The position numbers and the translations under genes are program-made. A stretch of DNA of 64,000 bases from Pseudomonadota bacterium (GTDB taxonomy: Bacteria > Pseudomonadota > Alphaproteobacteria > Sphingomonadales > Sphingomonadaceae): positions 62,001 through 126,000 of the forward strand of contig JAIUPN010000003.1 in NCBI GenBank assembly GCA_020160755.1, written 5' to 3'. Positions 55,938 through 64,000 of the stretch are shown here, piece by piece. The notes beneath the pieces are model-generated. The model did no database searches. It saw nothing but the letters and a program-made list of their open reading frames with translations, and had not been told where the DNA came from. Position 1 is the stretch's first letter. The number at the start of each line of letters is the position of its first letter.

Positions 55938-56027
55938 GTTACTTATGTTCCCCACCTTGCGTCCGCGGCCCGTTTAGGCGAATCGGCGGCACGACACAAT
56001 TGCATCGCGACGAAGGGATAACCGGTT

Positions 56028-56291
56028 TTGCATGAGGGTGACGAGGCGCTGGCGCTGAACGCGCTCGGCTGGATCCTGAGCGACGAGCCGCGCGCCGAGC
56101 GGCTGCTCGGGCTGACCGGGCTTGCGCCCGAAGACCTGCGCGCCTCGCTCGGCGAGCGCGCGACGCTCGCGGCGATCCTGTCTTTTCTTACGGGTCACGA
56201 AAATGATCTTGTCGCCTGCGCCGATGCGTTGCAGGTGCCGCCTTCCAGCCTCGCCGCGGCGGCCCAAAGACTTGAAGGAACCACGCCATGA
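56028..56291 (+). CDS. DUF3572-family protein
   Basis: An 87-residue protein of the alphaproteobacterial DUF3572 family. It has ALALNALGWILSDEPRAERL, then LTGLAPEDLRASLGERATLA and DALQVPPSSLAAAAQRLE, all helical. The start is a TTG at 56028: a stop codon at 56019-56021 closes the frame just upstream, and AAGGGA lies nine bases before. The ATG at 56032 is out of frame. Its TGA overlaps the HAD gene start (ATGA). The function is unknown. Confidence 0.78.
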   Translation: MHEGDEALALNALGWILSDEPRAERLLGLTGLAPEDLRASLGERATLAAILSFLTGHENDLVACADALQVPPSSLAAAAQRLEGTTP

Positions 56292-56929
56292 ACCGCCCGC
56301 TCGTCATCACCGATTGCGACGAGGTGCTGATGCACATGGTCGTGCCCTTTGCCGAATGGGTCGATTCGGAGCATGGTGTCATCTTTCGCATCGAGGATGC
56401 GAGCTTCGCGAACGCGCTGAAGCGCAAGGAGTGCGGTACACCGCTGGAAGCGGCCGAAGTATGGCCATTGCTCGACGGCTTTTTCCGCCGGGAAATGACG
56501 CGGCAATATCCGATTCCCGGCGCGCTCGCCGCGATGGCGGCGATCGGTGCCGAAGCCGATATCGTCGTGCTGACCAACGTCGGCCCCGAACATCAGCAGG
56601 CGCGGATCGAGCAGCTTGCTCTCCACGATTTCCACGCGCCCGTCATCGGCAGCCGCGGCGGCAAGGGCGAGCCGGTGCGCCGTCTGATCGAGGAATATCA
56701 GCCGTCGGTCGCGGTGTTCATCGACGATCTCGCCGGCCACCACCAGTCGGTGGCGGAGGTCGCGCCCGACGTGTGGCGGCTTCACCTCGTCGGCGAGCCG
56801 GCGATCGCGGACAAGATCAGGCCGGCGAAATATGCCCATGCGCGTATCGACGACTGGACTGCGGCGCGCGAGTGGATCCGGGCGCGCCTCGCCGAAAACA
56901 TCCCCGCCCCGGCCCCCGAGCCGGTTTAA
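56288..56929 (+). CDS. HAD-family hydrolase
   Basis: A 213-residue HAD-like phosphatase. Motif I is ITDCDEVLMHM with Asp residues at 8 and 10, VLTNVGPEH supplies motif II, and VAVFIDDLAGHH carries the acidic motif IV. The cap region is small. The substrate is unknown. It is translationally coupled to the DUF3572 gene and followed 15 bases later by a RidA gene. Confidence 0.82.
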   Translation: MNRPLVITDCDEVLMHMVVPFAEWVDSEHGVIFRIEDASFANALKRKECGTPLEAAEVWPLLDGFFRREMTRQYPIPGALAAMAAIGAEADIVVLTNVGPEHQQARIEQLALHDFHAPVIGSRGGKGEPVRRLIEEYQPSVAVFIDDLAGHHQSVAEVAPDVWRLHLVGEPAIADKIRPAKYAHARIDDWTAAREWIRARLAENIPAPAPEPV

Positions 56930-56944
56930 GACAAGGACATAACC

Positions 56945-57409
56945 ATGGATATCGCCGCCAGGATCGCCGAACTCGGCCTCGAACTCCCCAAGCCGGCCGC
57001 GCCGGTCGCTGCCTATGTGCCCGTCGTCGAGCACAATGGCCTGCTCTATGTCAGCGGCCAGCTGCCCTTCCGTGACGGGCAGGTCGTGACCGGCCGCCTC
57101 GGCGAAGACGTCGATGTTGCGGGCGGACAGGATGCGGCGCAGCGCGTCGCGCTGATGCTCGTCGCGCAGATCGGGCAGGCGCTGGGCGGCGACTGGTCGC
57201 GGGTCGAGCGGATCGTCAAGCTCGGCGTGTTCGTCAACAGCACCCCCGATTTTACCGATCAGGCGAAGGTCGCCAACGGCGCGTCTGATCTTTTCGAGAC
57301 GCTGTTCGGCGAGGCCGGCCGCCACGCGCGTGCCGCGGTCGGCGTCGCGGTGCTGCCGCTCGGTGCCGCGGTCGAGGCCGACGTGATCGTTGCGGTGCGG
57401 CCCGCTTAA
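56945..57409 (+). CDS. RidA-family enamine/imine deaminase-like protein
   Basis: A 154-residue protein of the YjgF/YER057c/UK114 family, which hydrolyses reactive enamines formed by PLP enzymes. The pattern LLYVSGQLPFRDGQVVTGRL, AGGQDAAQRVALMLVAQIGQ and RAAVGVAVLPLGAAVEADVI fits the longer RidA subgroup, in which the catalytic Arg of RidA is not always present. GACAAGGAC precedes the ATG. It lies in a same-strand run with the HAD and DUF482 genes. Confidence 0.88.
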   Translation: MDIAARIAELGLELPKPAAPVAAYVPVVEHNGLLYVSGQLPFRDGQVVTGRLGEDVDVAGGQDAAQRVALMLVAQIGQALGGDWSRVERIVKLGVFVNSTPDFTDQAKVANGASDLFETLFGEAGRHARAAVGVAVLPLGAAVEADVIVAVRPA

Positions 57410-57417
57410 GGAATCCG

Positions 57418-58569
57418 GTGGCTGAAGCCGACCCGCCCGCCCGGACGATCTCGCTCGGAACCGGCGTCGCCGCGATCGACGCGGCGGCGTGGGATGCGCT
57501 CCACGATGGCGGCAATCCATTCGTCGGCCACGCCTTCCTGACGCTGCTCGAAGAATCGGGCAGCGTCGGGGCGGGTACCGGCTGGCAGGCCGCGCCATTG
57601 CTCGTCGAGGATGCGGCGGGCTCGCTGGTCGCCGCCGCCCCCGCCTATCTCAAGTCGCACAGCCAGGGCGAATATGTCTTCGACCATGCCTGGGCCGATG
57701 CGTGGGCGCGCGCGGGCGGCGACTATTATCCGAAGCTGCAGATCGCCGTGCCCTTCACCCCCGTTCCGGGACCGCGGTTGCTGGTGCCGGACCAGGCCGA
57801 TGCGCTGTTGTTGCTCCGCGCCGCCGAGGCGGTGGTGCGGCAGAACGGCCTTTCCTCGGCACATGCGACCTTCGTCGCTCCCGATCAGATGCCGCTGTTC
57901 GAGGAAGCGGGGTGGCTTGTCCGCCGCGACATCCAGTTCCACTTTTCCAATACCGGTTACGCCAGTTTCGACGATTTCCTTGGCACGCTCAACTCGCAAA
58001 AGCGCAAGCAGCTTCGCAAGGAACGGCAGCGTGCGGTGCAGGGCCTGCGTATCGAGGAACTGAAGGGCGATGCGATCCGTCCCGAACATTGGGACGCGAT
58101 GTGGCTTTTCTATCAGGACACCGGCGCGCGCAAATGGGGCCATCCGTACCTCACGCGCGAAGCCTTCGACCTGATGGGCGCGCGGATGGCGGACAAGATC
58201 ATCCTGCTGATCGCCTACGATCGCGAGGAACGGCCGGTCGCGGGCGCGCTGCACTTCCTCGGCAACGACACGCTCTACGGCCGCTATTGGGGATGCATCG
58301 TCGAGATCCCCTATCTGCATTTCGAGCTATGCTATTATCGCGCGATCGACATCGCGATCGAACATCGTCTCGCCCGCGTTGAGGCGGGCGCGCAGGGCGG
58401 GCACAAGCTGGCGCGCGGCTATGGCCCGGTCGCGACCTGGTCGGCGCATTTTATCGCCGATCCGGGTTTTCGCCGCGCAGTTGCGGATTATCTCGAACAG
58501 GAACGCCGCGCCGAAGAAAGCGAGATGGCGTGGCTGGAAGGGCATACGCCCTTCAAGCGGAAGGATTAG
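57418..58569 (+). CDS. DUF482/FemAB-type GNAT-fold protein
   Basis: A 383-residue protein of the DUF482 (peptidoglycan biosynthesis/recognition) family with a GNAT-like fold. NTGYASFDDFLGTLNSQKRK and KQLRKERQRAVQ are characteristic, followed by DTGARKWGHPYLTREAFDLM and YYRAIDIAIEHRLARVEAGA. The start is a GTG, nine bases after the RidA stop. The acceptor is unknown; FemAB relatives add amino acids to peptidoglycan precursors. Its stop overlaps the convergent Sel1-like gene by four bases (TTAG). Confidence 0.82.
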   Translation: MAEADPPARTISLGTGVAAIDAAAWDALHDGGNPFVGHAFLTLLEESGSVGAGTGWQAAPLLVEDAAGSLVAAAPAYLKSHSQGEYVFDHAWADAWARAGGDYYPKLQIAVPFTPVPGPRLLVPDQADALLLLRAAEAVVRQNGLSSAHATFVAPDQMPLFEEAGWLVRRDIQFHFSNTGYASFDDFLGTLNSQKRKQLRKERQRAVQGLRIEELKGDAIRPEHWDAMWLFYQDTGARKWGHPYLTREAFDLMGARMADKIILLIAYDREERPVAGALHFLGNDTLYGRYWGCIVEIPYLHFELCYYRAIDIAIEHRLARVEAGAQGGHKLARGYGPVATWSAHFIADPGFRRAVADYLEQERRAEESEMAWLEGHTPFKRKD

Positions 58570-58880
58570 GCCGCGAAACGGCGGGCAGCGGGACGGCGCG
58601 CCGTCTCGTCGAGCCAGGCGCGTGCCTGGCGCTGCGCTTCGGCGATTTCATCGCGCGACATTTCGTCGGACAGGTCGGCGCGGCACTGCTGGCCTTCGAT
58701 GTTGCCGCCGAGCGCGGCAAGGTTGAACCATTTATGCGCCTGGATCAGGTCGACATCGACCCCGCCGGTGCCGGTCGAAAAAGCGATACCGAGATCGAAA
58801 TAGGCGTTGGCGTCGCCGCGTGCGGCGTCGAGCAGACGGCTCTCGATCAGATATTGGGCAGACTTCAGACTGTTCGCCAT
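58566..58880 (-). CDS. Sel1-repeat-like small protein
   Basis: A 104-residue protein with one or two Sel1-like repeat units: DAARGDANAYFDLGIAFSTG and VDLIQAHKWFNLAALGGNIE, then EIAEAQRQARAWLDE. Sel1 repeats are alpha-helical protein-interaction modules. A GGGGG ribosome site precedes the ATG at 58880; the open frame extends to 58967 but without family resemblance. A CtrA-like box sits upstream. It has no signal peptide. Confidence 0.75.
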   Translation of the reverse strand: MANSLKSAQYLIESRLLDAARGDANAYFDLGIAFSTGTGGVDVDLIQAHKWFNLAALGGNIEGQQCRADLSDEMSRDEIAEAQRQARAWLDETARRPAARRFAA

Positions 58881-58942
58881 GATAACCCCCTTTTGCCTCC
58901 ACCCCACATGGAGACCTCGGGGCCCAAATTTGCGACTTATGG

Positions 58943-58957
58943 TCAACAAAGCGTTAA
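58943..58957 (-). promoter_or_regulatory. CtrA-like box upstream of the Sel1-like gene
   Basis: On the minus strand the sequence reads TTAA-N7-TTGAC, within GTTAACGCTTTGTTGACC, one change from the consensus TTAA-N7-TTAAC for the alphaproteobacterial cell-cycle regulator CtrA. Its position, about 65-80 bases before the start codon, would place it near the promoter. Confidence 0.3.
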
Positions 58958-59022
58958 CAGCGATCACAGTTTTTTGTGGATATCGTTCAAATTCCCCGGA
59001 AATGCGGGGCTTTTGGCGTTAA

Positions 59023-59862
59023 TCAGCCGACCGGTAAATTGTCGATCAGCCGCGTTTTCCCGATCCGTGCGGCGGCCAAAAGGCGCGCCGGCGCACGAAA
59101 GTCGCGCAGACGTTCGAGGCTGTCGGCGTCGGCGAGCGCGACATAATCGACGCTGTCAAAGCCGCCCGCGACGATCGCCGCTTCGGCTTTGGCGAGCGCC
59201 CCGGCGACGTCGCTGCCGCCCGCGATCGCCTTCGCCGCAGCGTTCAGCGCGCGGGGAAAGACGGTCGCCGCCGCGCGCTGCTCGGGCGTGAGATAGGCGT
59301 TGCGCGACGACAGCGCGAGGCCGTCGGCATCGCGTGCGATCGGTGCGCCGAGGATATCGATCGCGAAATCGAGATCGCGTGCCATACGGCGGATGATCGC
59401 GAGCTGCTGCCAGTCCTTTTCGCCGAAGATCGCGACGTCGGGGCGGACCTGGTTGAACAATTTGGCGACGACGGTGGCGACGCCGTCGAAATGGCCGGGG
59501 CGTGCGGCGCCGCAATAGTCGGCGCCGAGTTCGGCGACCTCGATATGCGTGCTGTGGCCGCCGGGATACATGACGCTGACATCGGGCGCCCAGAGCAGGC
59601 TGGTGCCTTCCTCGACCAACATCGCGGCATCGCGCGCCTCGTCGCGCGGATAAGCGTCGAAATCCTCGTTGGGACCGAACTGGGTCGGGTTGACGAAGAT
59701 CGACACGACGGCATGGTCGGCGACGCGTTTTGCCATGCGAACGAGCGAGAGATGGCCGTCGTGCAGCGACCCCATCGTCGGGACCAAAGCGACGCTCTTC
59801 CCGCTCTGCTTCAGTGCCGTAACGGCACGGTGCAGCATCGCGATGTCACGGATGATTTGCAC
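59023..59862 (-). CDS. panC: Pantothenate synthetase (pantoate-beta-alanine ligase)
   Basis: A 279-residue enzyme joining pantoate and beta-alanine with ATP, the last step of pantothenate (and so coenzyme A) synthesis. PTMGSLHDGHLSLVRMAKRV holds the HIGH-like motif; FVNPTQFGPNEDFDAYPRD and FGEKDWQQLAIIRRMA follow. The start is a GTG at 59862, with GGAGGG upstream. It is divergent from mipZ across 87 bases. Confidence 0.95.
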   Translation of the reverse strand: MQIIRDIAMLHRAVTALKQSGKSVALVPTMGSLHDGHLSLVRMAKRVADHAVVSIFVNPTQFGPNEDFDAYPRDEARDAAMLVEEGTSLLWAPDVSVMYPGGHSTHIEVAELGADYCGAARPGHFDGVATVVAKLFNQVRPDVAIFGEKDWQQLAIIRRMARDLDFAIDILGAPIARDADGLALSSRNAYLTPEQRAAATVFPRALNAAAKAIAGGSDVAGALAKAEAAIVAGGFDSVDYVALADADSLERLRDFRAPARLLAAARIGKTRLIDNLPVG

Positions 59863-59949
59863 GCCCGGTCGCCCTCCGATATTGGCGCGACTATATCACT
59901 TCGCGCGTCGGCCGCCCATGCCGCGCAAACAGGAAAATCGCAACGCCCC

Positions 59950-60771
59950 ATGACTACCCTCGCGACGAAGCCCGCACCGCACCGCATCATCTTTGCCAAT
60001 GAAAAGGGCGGAACGGGCAAATCGACCTGCGCCGTACATTTCGCGGTCGCATTGGCCAGTCAGGGATGGCGCGTCGCCGGGATCGACCTCGACCCGCGCC
60101 AGCGCACCTTTCACCGCTATCTGGAAAACCGCCAGAACACCGAAAAGCGCCGCGATATCACGCTCCCGACGCCGCGCTTCGAGGTGTTCGAGGGCACGAC
60201 GATCGAGGAACTCGACGATCAGGTCGCGCGGCTCTCCGAAGACGCGGACTATCTGATCGCCGACACTCCGGGGCGTGACGATGTGTTTGCGCGCCATCTG
60301 GCGACGAGCGCCGACACGCTCGTCACCCCGATCAACGACAGCTTCATCGATTTCGACCTGATCGGGCAGGTCGATCCCGAAAGCTTTCAGGTCACCCGCC
60401 CCAGCTTTTATTCGGAACTGATCTGGGACACGCGCAAGACGCGCGCCAAGACCGACGGGCGGACGATCGACTGGATCATCCTCAGGAACCGCCTCCAGCA
60501 CGTCGACGCGCACAATATGCGCCGTGTCGGCGAAGCGCTGACCCAGTTGTCGCGCCGCGTCGGTTTCCGCGTCATCCCCGGACTCGGCGAGCGCGTCATC
60601 TATCGCGAGCTCTTCCCGGCCGGGCTGACCCTGCTCGACAAGGCGCATCTCGGTGGCATGGGCATCGGCCATGTCGTCGCGCGGCAGGAGTTGCGCGAAG
60701 CGATGGGGGGATTGAACCTTCCGGCGCGCGAGCGATTCCACCCCGACGGCGACCTGTTCGCCGCCGCCTGA
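59950..60771 (+). CDS. mipZ: Division-plane positioning ATPase MipZ
   Basis: A 273-residue ParA/MinD-family ATPase. In Caulobacter, MipZ gradients from the ParB-bound poles block FtsZ assembly and set the division site. The deviant Walker A NEKGGTGKST is at residues 17-26, and DLDPRQRTFHRYLENR and ADTPGRDDVFARHLATSADT follow. TPINDSFIDFDLIGQVD is specific to MipZ. Alphaproteobacteria use MipZ in place of MinCD. It is divergent from panC and precedes the phosphohexomutase gene by 27 bases. Confidence 0.92.
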   Translation: MTTLATKPAPHRIIFANEKGGTGKSTCAVHFAVALASQGWRVAGIDLDPRQRTFHRYLENRQNTEKRRDITLPTPRFEVFEGTTIEELDDQVARLSEDADYLIADTPGRDDVFARHLATSADTLVTPINDSFIDFDLIGQVDPESFQVTRPSFYSELIWDTRKTRAKTDGRTIDWIILRNRLQHVDAHNMRRVGEALTQLSRRVGFRVIPGLGERVIYRELFPAGLTLLDKAHLGGMGIGHVVARQELREAMGGLNLPARERFHPDGDLFAAA

Positions 60772-60798
60772 CGCTGTTGTTTCCCCAAAGGGCCCGCC

Positions 60799-62193
60799 AT
60801 GACTCATGATTTCCACCCCACCATGCTGCGCGAATATGACATCCGCGGCGTTGTCGGCGACACGCTGTCGGTCGCCGACGCCACGGCGATCGGGCGCAGC
60901 TTTGCGACGCTGATCCGCCGCGCGGGGGGCAGGCGCGTTGCGGTCGGTTACGACGGGCGGCTGTCGTCGCCGATGCTCGCCGATGCGCTGATTGCCGGGA
61001 TCAACGCCGCGGGCGTCGATGCGCTGAACGTCGGGCTGGGGCCGACACCGATGCTCTATTATGCCGCGTCAACCGAGGATGTGGACGGCGGCATACAGAT
61101 AACCGGCAGCCACAACCCCCCCGACTATAATGGTTTCAAGATGGTGTTTCAGGGGCGTCCCTTCTTCGGTGCCGACATTCAGCGGATCGGCGAAATGGCC
61201 GCCGCCGGTGACTGGGAGTCGGTCGATATCGGGGGCGAAGGCACGGCGGAGAGCATCGATATCGTCGACGCCTATGTCGACCGGCTGGTCGAAGGCTTCG
61301 CGGGCGGGGCTTTCCGCATCGGCTGGGACGCCGGAAACGGTGCCGCCGGCACCGTCATCGAGAAACTGACCGCGCGCCTGCCGGGCGAGCATCATCTTCT
61401 TTTCACCGATATCGACGGCCATTTCCCGAACCACCATCCCGATCCCACCGAAGAAAAGAATCTGGCCGACCTCAAAAAACTCGTCGCCGAGAAGAGCCTC
61501 GATTTCGGCGTCGCTTTCGATGGAGACGGCGACCGGATCGGCGCGATCGACGGGCAGGGGCGCGTGATCTGGGGCGACCAGCTCCTGCAAATCTATGCCG
61601 CCGCGGTGCTGCGGGATTTGCCCGGCGCGACGGTCATCGCCGATGTGAAGGCGAGCCAGGCGCTGTTCGACCGCGTCGCCGGGCTCGGCGGCAAGCCGCT
61701 GATGTGGAAGACAGGGCATAGCCTGATCAAGGCGAAGATGAAGGAAACCGGCAGTCCGCTCGCGGGCGAGATGAGCGGGCACATCTTTTTCGCCGATCGC
61801 TATTATGGCTATGACGACGCGCCTTATGCTGCGGTGCGATTGATCGAGGCGGCGACGAAGCTCGGACAAAGCGTCACGCAGCTCCGCGGCAATATGGTGC
61901 CGATGGTCAATACTCCCGAACTGCGCTTTCAGGTCGACGAGGTGCGCAAGTTCGCCATTGTGGACGAAGTTCTGGGCCGGCTTGCCGCGTCGGGCGCACA
62001 GGTCGACCGCACCGACGGCGCGCGCGTGCTGACCGACGACGGCTGGTGGCTGCTGCGCGCGTCGAATACGCAGGACGTGCTCGTCGCGCGCGCCGAGGCA
62101 AAGGATGAGGCCGCACTGGCGCGTCTGCTCGCCGCGATCGACGAACAGCTCGCGCTGTCCGGGATCGTGCGCGGGCCGCAGGCGGGGCATTAG
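60799..62193 (+). CDS. Phosphomannomutase/phosphoglucomutase
   Basis: A 464-residue alpha-D-phosphohexomutase. The phospho-serine loop [12 protein letters not shown] (Ser104) and the metal loop FDGDGDRIG (about residue 240) are present. The sugar-binding loop is GEMSGHIFF, and the C-terminal phosphate-binding segment is [12 protein letters not shown], with TQD where the usual RxSNTEP has TEP. The family interconverts mannose-1/6- or glucose-1/6-phosphates for LPS and exopolysaccharide. The AlgC-like type is favoured but specificity is not fixed. Confidence 0.88.
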   Translation: MTHDFHPTMLREYDIRGVVGDTLSVADATAIGRSFATLIRRAGGRRVAVGYDGRLSSPMLADALIAGINAAGVDALNVGLGPTPMLYYAASTEDVDGGIQITGSHNPPDYNGFKMVFQGRPFFGADIQRIGEMAAAGDWESVDIGGEGTAESIDIVDAYVDRLVEGFAGGAFRIGWDAGNGAAGTVIEKLTARLPGEHHLLFTDIDGHFPNHHPDPTEEKNLADLKKLVAEKSLDFGVAFDGDGDRIGAIDGQGRVIWGDQLLQIYAAAVLRDLPGATVIADVKASQALFDRVAGLGGKPLMWKTGHSLIKAKMKETGSPLAGEMSGHIFFADRYYGYDDAPYAAVRLIEAATKLGQSVTQLRGNMVPMVNTPELRFQVDEVRKFAIVDEVLGRLAASGAQVDRTDGARVLTDDGWWLLRASNTQDVLVARAEAKDEAALARLLAAIDEQLALSGIVRGPQAGH

Positions 62194-62229
62194 GCGCCGC
62201 CTTCGTTTCCCTGCAATAATCTTGCCAGA

Positions 62230-62258
62230 TTGACGTTCGCCGCGTCGCTGGGGTAACG
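62230..62258 (+). promoter_or_regulatory. Candidate promoter of lptB
   Basis: TTGACG (62230-62235), a 17-base spacer and GTAACG (62253-62258) are followed by CCGC. It lies 34 bases before the lptB ATG. Confidence 0.45.
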
Positions 62259-62292
62259 CCGCTCGTGCGATAGAAACGGAACCGACCGACCT

Positions 62293-63108
62293 ATGACCGA
62301 CGACGAATCCACCGCTGTCACGATGACCGAGGGCGATCATGGCGTCACCGAGCATAAGGCACATGTCCGCGAGGAAGCCGCCGCCGGCAATGGCCTCGCG
62401 GTGATTTCGATCGCGAAAAGCTATGACAAGCGCGTCGTCCTCTCCGACGTGTCGCTGTCGGTCGGCAAGGGCGAGGTCGTCGGCCTGCTCGGCCCGAACG
62501 GCGCGGGCAAGACGACCTGCTTCTATTCGATCATGGGGCTGGTGAAGCCCGACGCCGGGCGCATCATGCTCGACGGCGCCGACATCACCGCGCTGCCGAT
62601 GTACCGTCGTGCAATCCTCGGCCTCGGCTATCTGCCGCAGGAAACATCGATCTTTCGCGGTATGACCGTCGAGCAGAATATCAGCGCGGTGCTCGAACTC
62701 AGCGAGCCTGACAAGATCTCGCGCGAACGCCGGCTTGAGGAATTGCTCGACGAATTCGGGCTGACGCGCCTCCGTTCCTCGGCGGCGATGGCGCTGTCGG
62801 GCGGCGAACGGCGCCGCGCCGAAATCGCGCGCGCGCTCGCAGCCAATCCGTCGATCATGCTGCTCGACGAACCCTTTGCAGGCATCGATCCCTTGTCGAT
62901 CAGCGACATCCGCGACCTCGTCGCCGATCTGAAGACGCGCGGCATCGGCGTGCTGATCACCGACCATAATGTGCGCGAGACGCTCGATCTCGTCGACCGT
63001 GCCTGCATCATCTACGACGGCAAGGTGCTGCTTGCCGGCTCGCCGGCCGAACTCGTCGCCGACCCCGAGGTGCGCCGCCTCTATCTCGGCGAGGGTTTCT
63101 CCTTGTGA
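62293..63108 (+). CDS. lptB: LPS export ABC transporter ATP-binding protein
   Basis: LptB (271 residues) powers extraction of lipopolysaccharide from the inner membrane with LptFG. Walker A is GPNGAGKTT (about 67-75), the signature LSGGERRRAEIARAL and Walker B MLLDEPFAGIDP; the switch His is in VLITDHNVRETL. There is an unconserved N-terminal extension of about 35 residues before LAVISIAKSYDKR. rpoN follows 15 bases later, the usual lptB-rpoN order; lptA and lptC are not in the window. Confidence 0.95.
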   Translation: MTDDESTAVTMTEGDHGVTEHKAHVREEAAAGNGLAVISIAKSYDKRVVLSDVSLSVGKGEVVGLLGPNGAGKTTCFYSIMGLVKPDAGRIMLDGADITALPMYRRAILGLGYLPQETSIFRGMTVEQNISAVLELSEPDKISRERRLEELLDEFGLTRLRSSAAMALSGGERRRAEIARALAANPSIMLLDEPFAGIDPLSISDIRDLVADLKTRGIGVLITDHNVRETLDLVDRACIIYDGKVLLAGSPAELVADPEVRRLYLGEGFSL

Positions 63109-63123
63109 CGATGTGAGCCGCTG

Positions 63124-64000
63124 ATGGCGTTGGGTCCGCGCCTCGATCTCCGCCAGTCGCAATCGCTGGTGATGACGCCGCAGCTCCAGCAAGCGATCAA
63201 GCTGCTGGCGTTGTCGAACCTCGAACTCGAAGCCTATCTGGCCGAGGCGCTCGAGGGCAATCCGTTGCTCGATGCGACATCGGCCGACGGCGACGGTGGC
63301 GCGGGCGATCCGGGTGACGAGCGCGGCGCGGAAGCCCCCACCGCCGAGGCCGCGTCGCTCGACGCCGACGAGGCGCTGTCTTCGGACAGCGGCACCGCGA
63401 ACGACCTCGACGTCGACCTCGCCGCCGAGAGCTTCCATCATGACAGCGCGAGCGACAGTGTCGGGCTGTCGGGGGCGGGCGAGGACATCGATTTCGACAG
63501 CTTTGCGGAAGCCGAGGGCACGCTCCACGACCATCTGCTCGCGCAGGTCGGCGAGCGGTTCGGCGGGATCGAGGCGATTGTCGCGGGGCAGCTTGTCGCG
63601 CTGATCGACGAGGCGGGCTATCTCCGCGCCGATCTTGCCGAGCTGGCGGCGCAGCTCGGGGTGCCGCTCGCACTGGTCGAAGCGATACTCGCCGGCATCC
63701 AGTGTTTCGATCCGTCGGGAGTCGGCGCGCGCGACCTTGCCGAATGCATCGCGATCCAGGCGCGCGAGGCCGATCGTTACGATCCCGCAATGGCGACGAT
63801 GATCGCGCATCTCGACCTCGTCGCCAAGGGCGCCTTTCCGCAGCTCAAGCGCATCTGCGGGGTCGACGACGAGGATCTCGCCGACATGATTCGCGAACTG
63901 CGCAGCTATGATCCGAAGCCGGGGCTGAAATTCGGCGGCGACGGGGCGCAGGCGGTCGTCCCCGACCTTTATATCCGCCAGACGACGAAAGGCTGGGCGG
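63124..64000 (+). CDS. rpoN: RNA polymerase sigma-54 factor (partial, runs off the window)
   Basis: The first 292 codons of RpoN are present; the gene continues past the window end. Region I is Gln/Leu-rich (LRQSQSLVMTPQLQQAIKLL, residues 9-28), and an acidic region II follows (about 50-125). The core-binding region contains CFDPSGVGARDLAECIAIQA and YDPKPGLKFGG. The DNA-binding RpoN box is outside the window. Sigma-54 directs nitrogen and other regulons, a functional link to glnD. ATG 63124 follows GTGAGCCGCTG. Confidence 0.95.
   Translation, partial: MALGPRLDLRQSQSLVMTPQLQQAIKLLALSNLELEAYLAEALEGNPLLDATSADGDGGAGDPGDERGAEAPTAEAASLDADEALSSDSGTANDLDVDLAAESFHHDSASDSVGLSGAGEDIDFDSFAEAEGTLHDHLLAQVGERFGGIEAIVAGQLVALIDEAGYLRADLAELAAQLGVPLALVEAILAGIQCFDPSGVGARDLAECIAIQAREADRYDPAMATMIAHLDLVAKGAFPQLKRICGVDDEDLADMIRELRSYDPKPGLKFGGDGAQAVVPDLYIRQTTKGWA

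Overview
The window is a gene-dense, roughly two-thirds-GC chromosomal segment of an alphaproteobacterium, most likely a sphingomonad (Sphingopyxis or a close relative; the genus is an inference). The evidence is the rpsL-rpsG-fusA-tuf-S10-spc gene order, the alphaproteobacterial cell-cycle proteins MipZ and DivK, a CBP3-type cytochrome bc1 chaperone, DUF177, DUF3572 and DUF482 proteins, and a TonB receptor and TonB. No rRNA, tRNA, CRISPR array, insertion sequence, phage or plasmid gene was seen. Most of the content is housekeeping.

Layout. 1-9.0 kb: gpmA, a TonB-dependent-receptor-like outer membrane protein, dapD coupled to a HAD pyrimidine nucleotidase, a subtilisin-like lipoprotein autotransporter, a secreted amidohydrolase and a hypoxanthine/uracil-DNA glycosylase. 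9.0-26.1 kb: a ribosomal superoperon running rpsL, rpsG, fusA, tuf, rpsJ and the S10 and spc blocks to secY and adk. rpsM, rpsK, rpoA and rplQ do not follow adk here. 26.1-37 kb: SRPBCC protein, DUF177 and CBP3, bamE, malic enzyme, mutS, glnD, and an O6-alkylguanine methyltransferase gene split by an in-frame amber codon. 37-49 kb (mainly minus strand): esterase, pheT, pheS, an AraC regulator, a Kazal lipoprotein, rplT, rpmI, VOC and GFA proteins, an inositol-phosphatase-family enzyme, a phospholipase D protein, prs and a membrane LytTR regulator. 49-64 kb: DUF2306, nadE, DoxX, gltX, tonB, rpmG, an Lrp regulator divergent from a small ORF, divK, DUF3572, HAD, RidA, DUF482, a Sel1-like protein, panC, mipZ, a phosphohexomutase, lptB and the start of rpoN.

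How the genes work together: translation (ribosomal proteins, EF-G, EF-Tu, PheRS, GluRS) dominates. Envelope biogenesis is represented by SecY, BamE, LptB, TonB and the receptor; nitrogen control by GlnD and RpoN; cell-cycle placement by DivK and MipZ; cofactor and nucleotide supply by NadE, PanC, Prs and Adk.

The most notable observations are an S12 protein that naturally carries Arg at position 88 (a known streptomycin-resistance substitution elsewhere), the nonsense codon inside ogt, a 299-nt structured gap between rpsJ and rplC, an AT-rich island inside the autotransporter gene, and a recurring promoter shape (TTGnnn, 16-17 nt, CTAnGG-like, then GCGC) upstream of many genes. I did not find a convincing multi-gene system of an undescribed kind.
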